A stretch of 64,000 nucleotides of DNA from assembly GCF_000204055.1 (NCBI RefSeq), contig NW_006768768.1, forward strand, positions 1,609,503 through 1,673,502. The letters run 5' to 3'. Of the stretch, positions 55,901 to 64,000 are shown piece after piece. Source of the stretch: Melampsora larici-populina 98AG31. Its lineage: Eukaryota; Basidiomycota; Pucciniomycetes; Pucciniales; Melampsoraceae. Both the position numbers and the translations under genes were made by a program. Position 1 is the stretch's first letter. Every line of letters begins with the position of its first letter. The notes beneath the pieces were generated by a model that ran no database searches, was not told the origin of the DNA, and saw only the letters and a list, made by a program, of their open reading frames with translations.

Positions 55901-58188
55901 TGGAGTGGGAGAACGGAGATTGATACTGAGAACTTCTGCTGTATCAATGACTTGATATGGTGAAGTCGAACCAATTGCCACGGTGTGAGATGTACGTCGC
56001 AACTGGCCTCTACCTTCTTCATCTGAATCAGCAGCAAATGCCAAATCGCCTGATAGTTGGTTATCTGAATATATTGACTCGGATACGCTAGGTTTGCGAT
56101 CCAATACCGTCGATGAATTGTTGATAGGGGTAGGACTCAAAGCGAGTGCAGAGGGGCGTTTTCGTCTAAGTTTTTTCCGCAAGTTTTTGAGCCTACTGTC
56201 ATCTTCAGTGGATGGCGCAAAACTGATATCTGCGTCTGCATCACCATCATCAGCGAAGCGATCTGGTGAGAGGAGCGAGTTCATATTCAACGTAGTAGAA
56301 CTCATCGAGCCTGCAAGAGAGGAGACAGATGTCGATGGATTGGCGTTTGGAGGCCTTGAATATAATGCTTGCTTTCGAGATCTTTGAGTGGCATTCGGAG
56401 TGACTCGATTGGATGAGGAGGTGGAGGCCATTGGGGATTTTCGACGATGGGCTTGAGCATAATCTGAAAGACCGTCGGTTTCAGTGCCAGAGGTAGCAGC
56501 TTCATATGAGTCTGATGAATGGTTGCCATAAGGTAATGGAAAGTTGGATGATGCAGAACTTAAAGAGGGAGTGCGTGCTTGCTGTCTCCTGAGATGAGCT
56601 TCATGATTCTGACTCAAATTGTTCGTCAAGACTTCAACACTATCACGACTGACCCTCGACGCGGAGGATTTGAGAGAGATGTCTGAATGATTTGATTTGT
56701 AATACCCAATAGAAGAGGAAGAAGAAGCAGCAGAATTGAGGCAAGTTGGATTATTGAGATTTCTAGATTTTGAAGAGTGTGTCGTGGTGAAGGTAGTCTG
56801 TGAGTCAAAACTAGAATGAGCAGATCGTCGGACCTGGTTGCGTTCATTTGACTTTTGTGATGCTGAAAGTGAAGATGACTCTAGTGGAGAAGAGACCAGG
56901 TTTGAGCGATATGAACTAGAATCGGATATGGCTCGCAAAGGCTCATCGAGGTGATTGGAATGAGCAGTGCTACCCGACCTAGTGGTTCGACTTGGATTAT
57001 TCCCATTGAGCTTAGCCGTCTGTGTAGCAGGTTGAGATCGATGTAATGCTCGATCCGCAGGTTGTCTGAGATTGGCTGGTGAACAAGACGATCGATTTTC
57101 AAAATCCGTGTCATCACCCCAATCTAGTTCAGTCTCAGGCTCAGTAAATTCGGTTTCAGTGTTAAAACTCCGATTCCCTTTGCCACTGCCACCAAACCCA
57201 GCACTATAATCACCACTTGATCTACTCCAATTTCCATGACCATCATCTGTGGTTGAGAGACTAGAGGATGGACTCCGAATGTCTACCGAAGATATTTCGG
57301 ATACAGAAGGTACGGAATCTTGAGAGGAAACAGCTTTATGTGAAGCCTGACGAGTTCGAAGTGAAAGAGGCGGTCGTGAGGGTCGTGAAGTACGATCTGA
57401 GACAGTACCCTTGCGGCCCATAGTCTTGGGGCTTGCTTTTGAGCCTGAATCGAGGGACGAGTTTTGAAGGTCGAGAGCAGTATGAGTCAAACTCAAACCG
57501 CGTGACGCGGTAGGAAGTGAAGCAGGTGGATGATGGGGTTGAGGTTTGGGAGTATTTTTGATAGAAGAGCGCAAGGAAGGAGAGGCGGTAGGATCGAAAG
57601 ATGAATTCGAAGATGCAAAGGATGACAGAGAAGGTGGTACTGAGAGGTGAGATCGTGGAGAGTGAGGATCCTTCTTGCGGGGCGTAGAGCAATTACTGTC
57701 CTGAGGGATCAAGTTTAGAGCGGAATCATCTTCTGTTTTATGACTATTGCCAGTTCTGAGGAGAGGTCGTGAGTTGGAAGGAGCATGTTTCGGAAGTTGA
57801 GGAAGCGGTTGATTGAGTGAATGCTGAAGAGATGATGAGTGTAAATGAGTGGAAGCAGAGGTAGATTGAGCTGAACCCGGTTTCCTCGTAGGTGGATTTG
57901 GACGAGACGCATTCTTCGAAGGTAAAGGAAGAGATTCGGTTGAAACCGAACCGAAGAGGAAATCATTATCCCAGTTTTCACTTGGTTCTGATATGGTCAA
58001 ACGAAAGCATCAGTGAACGGTTGAAGGTTAATAAGGTATTACTACGAGGAAGAAGACAGACGAGCTCTCGATTTTCCCTTTGCCCAATCTGATCTTTTTT
58101 TGTTCTTTTTTTGTTCAGATTCCAAGAAAGCTTCTTCATCATCTTCATCGTCTTCAGTATATTTAGTTAAATCGAGTGGATTGACCAT
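52915..58188 (-). CDS. Large Ser-rich, mostly disordered protein; possibly Byr4/Bfa1-like
   Basis: Minus strand from the ATG at 58188 (acidic start MVNPLDLTKYTEDDEDDEEA). A very long second exon (about 57990-54473) and two further exons follow (54390-53393, about 53322-52915). About 1,700 residues dominated by Ser, Pro, Arg and Lys, with only short conserved-looking blocks: SENWDNDFLFGS near the start, ETELDWGDDTDFE, DADISFAPSTEDDSRLKNLR followed by KKLRRKRP, then LKLMRRNYRRLIE and YREWWTCCNVLIDLGEG in the later exons. The W-D/N-D-F and charged KLRRK motifs recall Byr4/Bfa1, the scaffold of the two-part GAP that restrains the septation/mitotic-exit GTPase. The resemblance is by eye and weak. 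The splice between exons 1 and 2 (about 58000-58050) is unresolved. A Gly run (RRSGGGGGGGGN) and a Ser run near the end are low-complexity. Confidence 0.65.
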
Positions 58189-58249
58189 TTTTCAAGAGAT
58201 AGATGATGGTTGATGGTTGATGGTTGTTGGTTGATTAGGATTACTTGAT

Positions 58250-59678
58250 TAAGAAATTAAAGAGATAACATTCAACTGAAACTTAGATAAAGGATAAAGT
58301 CGAGATCTTGAAGTAGAACCATTCACTTTCTTTCTCTTGACCGTTAATCAAAATCAAAATCAATCAAAAGATAAAATAGAAAAAATAAAAAAATAAAATA
58401 GAAATCAATTTTTTGAATTTTCAAACTGGAATTTGAAAATACAGTTCAGTTATTAAAATTCAATTTAACCAATTCAATCCAATTCATCAAGCACTTAAAA
58501 CCATAAAACTAACTCAAGACCCATAAAATCAAATCAATACCCTCTTTCCATCTTCATCCACCTCTCCATCTTCATCGACTTTTCATTTCATTTCACTTCA
58601 CTTTCATCTCCTTCAAACCTCAACATATGATCTACATTAACCACCCATGCATATTACATACTAAAAACATCATGTTTCACATCACACATATACATCACAC
58701 CCTTTGCCCACTTTCAATTCAACTTCATTTATCCAATTCAATCTTCTTGGTACATCGAAACTATAGAAACTCATGAGTCATAAACAAGAAAGAATCAGAA
58801 CCAATCATCAAAACTCAATCTGATCTCTTGTGACTCGTGAGGAGGGAATCACTGCTCCCTTTTGGAGATCTCAATTTACCAGCCTCAACGGAAAGTTTCG
58901 TACTATGTACCCCGTGATCTCATAGTGGGAGGTCCATTCTTATCACCCGAACTAGAAGTGATCTAACATGATCAAACTCGTTTAAACCAATCCTAATCCT
59001 AAAAAGTACAAATTTAACTCATTAAGATTCTTTCTTGTTATAAGCACATGAGCTTTAAGAGCTATTCAGAAATCGAAAGAGAAAGATGAAACAGATTGAT
59101 ATCATACAAAAGATATGTAAGGATTATGTTGTACATATTTACTTGATTGAGCAACTAATTAAGTCCACAAGAATGAAGATTTGATTAGGATGATGACTAG
59201 TCTTTCCCTGGACTTACAGCCTGTACCGGTTTGGGATCTACCTATCAAATTTAACCAAGCCTGAGGGTGTAGAGAATAAACGTGTTGGTTCATTCATAAA
59301 AAGCCCTTGTGGAATCATAATAAATCGTATTCCAAGTTGATCTTCAGGGTATATTTACATTGTCAGACAATTATAAAGTTTACATGCACCTTGAGATATA
59401 AACCCTTGCAGTTTTACCAGAAAGAAAGGTCGAGTCATGAGAAATAGAAAAAAGAAAAAGATAGCTCAATTGCATGAAGAAAAGATGACGATCATAAACA
59501 AGATCATAAAGAATAAAGGAATACAAAGAAATTTGAAATTTGAAGAAAATAAACAAAAGTATTGATTTCAAGAGAGAAGGGTGATGACTGCATAAATATC
59601 TTTCCTAATCATAAGGCATAAAAAGGAATTATGGAGATTGGATATTTTGATAAAGATTTGAATTTCGATTAGTGCAAT
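58250..59678. other. Intergenic region
   Basis: AT-rich upstream region of the large minus-strand gene; no supported gene or RNA. Confidence 0.45.
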
Positions 59679-59688
59679 AGGGGTAGTC

Positions 59689-59789
59689 AAAACTCGTGAA
59701 ACTGGTCCAAAAAGTGTCCAAGTGTGACATCCAGAAACACTTTGGACACCCCAAAATGTTTCTGGATGTCACACTTGGACACTTTTTGG
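59689..59789 (+). repeat. Left TIR with built-in hairpin
   Basis: Bases 59707-59789 fold as a hairpin with perfect 33-bp arms (CCAAAAAGTGTCCAAGTGTG... and its complement ending CACTTTTTGG). The first 88 bp match the right end in reverse complement. Confidence 0.92.
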
Positions 59790-59843
59790 CATATTTGAGA
59801 GCCCCTCTACGCTGTGAAGAATCCAAAGCCTCACTTCCTCGAA

Positions 59844-61442
59844 ATGCCACGAGTCTCAGCACGGAGACAGGTACTACAAGCCTTAAAAGGTGTTTCCCGT
59901 CACCTCCTGGCTCACCCCATCACCGATCCACATCATCTTCAATCAGCAAATCGACCCTCAAGTACCTCAAGATCACTATTGACTCTGCTCCTCCTGCCTC
60001 ATTTGTTACCGGATCTTCCACTCAAATCAATTCACCGCTTGACTTTAGGTCTTATTCTAAAAGGTCAAAGGGGTCATCACATCACAGACTTAGAATTGAA
60101 CAAGACTGCGGTTGAGGTATGGTTGGCAGAATTGGAATCTGTTGAAAATCAGCGATACCTGCTTTCAAGAACGCTCCGTGGACGTGATCATTCTTACGAG
60201 CTCTTCAACGGCATTATGAATGCTCCTGAAGTTATATTTATCAAAGTAGTAAGTACTTTCTCATATCTGATTCTTGGAAGTTTTTTAATTCTGCTTTGAT
60301 TACATGGTTAGGCACGAATGAGAAAGGACAACTTCATCATGCTTCTTCATAAGATTGAAGATAGCAAAGTGTTTAAAAACGAATCCGGTAATCCTCAAGA
60401 ACAAGTCGAATTGCAACTCTTGGTCACTCTATGCCATCTGGGGCTTTCAGGGAATGGCGGGCAAATTACACTGATAGGCCGACTATTAGGTGTTTCACGT
60501 AGGAGCTTGAATATGATCATTTGATCTATTTATTCTTATTGACTTCTCTTGTAATTCTTCCAGACGGCAGTGTCGAAAACTACACTTGGCGTTGTGTAGC
60601 CGCTATCCTTCAACTACAGCCTCAATATCTCCGCTGGCCGTCTCCACTTGAACGAGCGAAAATCAGGAATGAGATCGCTGAAAGATATCCAGCTTTGAGG
60701 GGATGTGTTGGCTTTGTTGATGGTACACTGATCCCGTTAGCTTTTGGTCCAGTTATTTGTAAGGAGGATTATTGGACTCGAAAGTTCTTTTATGCACTCA
60801 ACTCCATGATCGTGTGTGATCATCGCCGACGTATCACCTTTGCCCGGCATGGTTGGTGTGGGAGTGTCCATGACCAGCGTGTACTCAGAACTTCTACTGT
60901 AAGTTTTCAAAATATTCTTTACTTTCATTTGAATTTGGGGCTGATGATGTCTGTAGATATGGTGTCACCCTGGGCAATACTTCACTGAGGGCGAGTATCT
61001 AGTGGCAGATTCAGGTTACAGCGCATCAAAGTGTACTCTTCCACTCTTCAAAAGAACTGCAGACGGCCAGCTTCCCGGACTTAAACATGCTTTCAACAAA
61101 CAACTCAGTGAGGCACGAACCGTAATAGAACATGTCAATGGCATGCTTAAATCTCGATTTCAAATGTTGAAGGAGTGTAGGCTTGTTTTGCAAGACGAAC
61201 GTTCACTGAAACGAATTAATGCACTCTTGATGGCTTGTTGTGTCCTTCACAACTTCCTTTTGGAGCAGGATGAACAGTCTTCTTTTTCGTATGGTCTTCC
61301 AAACGATGCCGAAAGAGAAGCCGAGCAAGTCTATTGCGAGGAAAATCCAGCGGTAGTTGATCAGGTATTGGCGGACAATAATGATTCATTACGACAAGAA
61401 GTTTTTGCTGAGTATTGTCATCTCATGGGACATGTTGTCTAG
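59844..61442 (+). CDS. PIF/Harbinger transposase (DDE_Tnp_4 nuclease), 470 aa
   Basis: Four exons (59844-60248, 60312-60498, 60564-60898, 60957-61442; 1413 nt) join in phase without stops. The N-terminal part includes helix-turn-helix-like LGLSGNGGQITLIGRLLGVS before HGSVENYTWRCVAAIL. Catalytic DDE: D250 in GCVGFVDGTLIPL, D327 in YLVADSGYSAS, E367 in ARTVIEHVNGMLKSRF. Also typical are YWTRKFFYALNSMIVCD and SVHDQRVLRTS. The start ATG at 59844 was chosen because it gives a basic N-terminus just inside the TIR. Probably functional; transposition would also need the Myb-like partner. Confidence 0.93.
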
Positions 61443-61968
61443 CTTCCTTAATCATGTCTCTTCTAATTATTTGTATGTGCTTGATTGAATACACAAATGA
61501 ACAAATGAATCATTGATTCAAGTTATCCTTTTAACTCAAAAGAAGTCCTTACTCACATAATGTGATTGATTCTGAATCAAATCAGTATAGATCTTAAAAA
61601 ATAATTAACCTTGTATCGATCTTAAAAAATAAGTCATCTTGTGCACCTGACCGTATCGAAACCAAAAAAGCAACTTTTTATTTCATCAGGCATAAACAAG
61701 CAAAAGCAACTGAACCAACAACATTTTGATAACAGCACAGAGACCAAACATCAAAAAGAAAAGTTTAAAAATTTGAACGATCGATCATTTTGATCGATCG
61801 TTCATAAAGCAAACATAAAAGAGACATATAGAGTTTTTTCGGGGATCTTTCACTTGGTATCAGATCAGAAATAAAACATAAACGAGACAGAAATCATGTA
61901 TTAAAAAATTTTTATGAGTGAGCTGTGACCTTGATCATAAACTCGATAGTTTACTGTTGATTCACTAA
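61443..61968. other. Spacer between the convergent Harbinger genes
   Basis: AT-rich. Includes a palindrome CGATCGATCATTTTGATCGATCG (about 61779-61801), which may act in termination of both transcripts. Confidence 0.5.
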
Positions 61969-63818
61969 TTATTTCTGTTCCGCAAGCATGTCATCCACCG
62001 TTTGCTTAGCTTCGTTCCAACTCATTTGGAAGTTGTCCATGTATTCCTTGTATAGTCGTCCTCGCATTTGAATATCTTCGAATTTTTCTTTTTTCTTTTG
62101 ACTGTTCAGTTCTCCCGCAATTTTATCTAATTCAAGTTCCTCTCTACGTCTTTTGAGTGCCTTGGTTTCATCTAAGTGTTGATCATTGAATTCAATTTCA
62201 GCCTTCTTTAAATCAAAAGTTTCCTTTCGAAGTCGTAGCTCCTGGACCAATTGATTGGTTGGATCGATTTCGGGCTTCAAAGATTTGGTGATTGCATCCG
62301 CGAGTTTGTTAGATGAGATGACTTCCGACCTTCTCGCTTCTTGCTCCGCTAACATATGTTTTTTTTTTGAAATCCCACTCAGCATCGCGTTCCTCTCGCA
62401 AAGGTAAGTGACTAGCCAAAAGTGACGAAGCTGGGCCTGAATTGATTCTTGATGATCTACTTGATACACTGTTTGTAGGATCCAATGATGTAGAGTTTGA
62501 GCTTTTCCGAGGGTGAGCTTCACGTATCTTCGATTTGATCTGAACAACCGAGCCATCCTGCTTTGTTGAGTTTGATGATTGATGTTCATCATTTAAATTT
62601 TCGTTCTTTCCTTCATCATCAACTTTGTTTTCACAATTGGGACTCTCAATTCCTTTAAGAATATTTTCAACATCTGAGCCAATTAGTTCAAGATCGTGAT
62701 TGTTTGGAGTTCTAACTTGAGTTTCAGCTTGAACATCTTCAGTCTCAAAAGATGATTGCTGAGTTGATTGATTCGGTAATATGTCATCTAAATCAATTGT
62801 ATCATTAGACTCCTGTACGGCACCTGGTGAATTAGCCTTTCGCCGTCCAAATGCTGGAAGCATCTCGTCGTAATAAAGGCATTTTTTCTTGAGGATTTCT
62901 TTTGGCAATCGATCAAAGATACATAGCTAACATCAGTTGATTTCTTAGACCTATGTACATATGAGAACTTACTCTCAAAACTATCCCCAACTGAAGATAA
63001 CAGTTCCTTCCAAGCCTCGCTATCAGATGCGTAACCGTTCATCTCCTTCTCAGCCAACGCATCTTCCATAAGTTTTTTTTTGGCTCCTTCACCTGTTCCT
63101 TTGCTGTAATCCCGCCTTACACGAAAACTTTTTTCAAGATCTTGGATCTACAGAAATCAGTTAGAAATCAATCAACACATGAATAAATCAATTCCAAAAA
63201 ACAAGTTAGACAAACTTGTTGCTCCACCGATGAAGAACGTATGTTTGGAAAGCCATTATCAGCAAGGTACTTTGACACTTCATCAGCAATTTTTCCCTTC
63301 TTAATGGTTCCACCTTCACCCCTCCACCAGTCTAAACGAAAACCATCGCCACACGGCGTCGTTAGCCATTCAACTATGAGACCAAGAGGACTCTTTCCGT
63401 CCTTGTTGAGGTCTGAACGCCACTGTGTTCGAGGATGAACAGGAGGAGTGTGGTTGTTGTTCGATGTCTTGCGGTTGTTATTTGAAGTGTTGACATTTCG
63501 CTTATTTCGGGTCCTTTTCTCAGGCTTGGGATCGGAATCAGATGGAGACATTTGATTATCTTGAGTTTCTTGAGTGGCAGGACGGGAATCTTGGACAGAC
63601 GTGCTTGGTATTGATGTTGGGTAGGGTGTTGGATGCACAGTTCCCCAAACGTGGGTGCCAATAGTTGGCGAGATATGCGGGTGGAAAGCTGGAGAAATGT
63701 GTGGGTTGATGGTTGGTGAGATGAAGGTGTAAGGATATCCAGGAGCTGCTGTTGATGGGGCTTGTCCGGTGATTGATGATTCCAAAGGAGACCTGGAAAT
63801 ATGATGGGAAGAGGGCAT
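61969..63818 (-). CDS. Harbinger Myb/SANT-like second protein (frameshift in an A10 tract)
   Basis: DNA-binding partner of the transposase. From the ATG at 63818: a Pro/His-rich leader (INPHISPAFHPHISPTI), a basic Asn/Lys stretch, then the Myb/SANT-like domain (PLGLIVEWLTTPCGDGFRLD, WWRGEGGTIKKGKIADEVSK, FPNIRSSSVEQQ). It continues after an intron (about 63213-63149) with IQDLEKSFRVRRDYSKGTGE. Later exons have ILKKKCLYYDEMLPAFGRRK, an acidic Ser-rich region, and a C-terminal coiled coil (LRLRKETFDLKKAEIEFNDQ, ALKRRREELELDKIAGEL) ending at 61969. The frame breaks at a run of ten A (minus strand; T10 at about 62359-62368): nine A would join EWDFKKK to HMLAEQEARR. This is mutation, sequencing error or slippage. 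The junction near 62930-63000 is also unresolved. Confidence 0.75.
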
Positions 63819-63912
63819 ATTTGCCAATTAAATAGATGCAGTGGACTTGAGGTGGGTTTTGATGCGTTGAAGTGTATAACCGTATCTTATAAATACATAA
63901 AGTTTCCAAAAT

Positions 63913-64000
63913 AAGTGTGACATCCAGAAACATTTTGGGGTGTCCAAAGTGTTTCTGGATGTCACACTTGGACACTTTTTGGACCAGTTTCACGAGTTTT
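63913..64000 (-). repeat. Right TIR of the Harbinger element
   Basis: Identical in reverse complement to 59689-59776 (88 bp). The inner hairpin arm is shortened by about 6 bp relative to the left end. Truncated by the window edge. Confidence 0.92.

Larger units (their letters stand above)
59689..64000. mobile_element. PIF/Harbinger two-gene transposon (right end at window edge)
   Basis: At least 4.3 kb with identical inverted repeats of 88 bp or more (59689-59776 and 63913-64000). The right repeat runs to the last base of the window, so the true end may lie outside; the left end may begin with the GGGG near 59680. It carries a harbinger-type nuclease gene (+) and a Myb/SANT-like second gene (-), convergent, the standard PIF/Harbinger content. 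Target duplication cannot be checked here. Confidence 0.92.

Noticed and set aside
53960..57900. Numerous open frames opposite the large Ser-rich gene
   Set aside because: They are antisense or shifted shadows of one long coding exon, with no independent motifs or splice structure.

Overview
This window looks like nuclear DNA of a basidiomycete fungus, most likely a rust (Pucciniales). The evidence is AT-rich sequence, genes cut by many short GT-AG introns, a rust-style secreted protein, and a dense load of LTR retrotransposons and TIR DNA transposons. All calls come from reading the sequence; no database search was run.

Layout. 0-2.6 kb: 3' end of a decayed Ty1/copia element and its probable 3' LTR. 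3.7-5.4 kb: a broken fragment of a COQ2-like prenyltransferase between GC-rich repeats in opposite orientation. 6.0-9.6 kb: a decayed hAT transposase (minus strand) with a Tc1-type MITE inside it. 9.65-15.56 kb: a complete, young Ty3/gypsy chromovirus with 153-bp LTRs and 5-bp target duplications. 16-20.9 kb: repeats, MITEs and a CmcJ/GA4-desaturase-like fragment. 20.9-33.2 kb: host genes, namely an RBM26/27-like RNA-binding protein, a 734-aa secreted protein, and a 23-exon multicopper oxidase with exons as short as 5 nt.

34.2-40.8 kb: an unusual element bounded by inverted, hairpin-bearing repeats. It carries a RecQ-like helicase and a DUF6589 protein, convergent, with stop codons 4 bp apart. 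It contains no recognisable transposase and is my best candidate for an undescribed mobile system. 41.3-46.7 kb: an HSL-type alpha/beta hydrolase and an unknown acidic/basic protein on a shared divergent promoter. 47.6-51.8 kb: an apparently intact Tc1/mariner (DD34E) transposon with perfect 60-bp TIRs, carrying the transposase plus an intact 8-exon accessory gene (555 aa, SAM-like C-terminus). 52.0-52.4 kb: a MITE. 52.9-58.2 kb: a large Ser-rich protein, possibly Byr4/Bfa1-like. 59.7-64.0 kb: a PIF/Harbinger element with an intact transposase and a Myb/SANT-like second gene, with 88-bp TIRs; its right end is at the window edge.

Two themes recur. Three unrelated TIR elements (helicase/DUF6589, Tc1, Harbinger) share one plan: two convergent genes, each starting just inside one TIR. 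The gypsy element also carries a textbook -1 frameshift signal between gag and protease, and an in-frame UGA followed by a duplicated hairpin whose two copies show compensatory changes. One assembly gap (310 N, 37725-38034) interrupts the DUF6589 gene.
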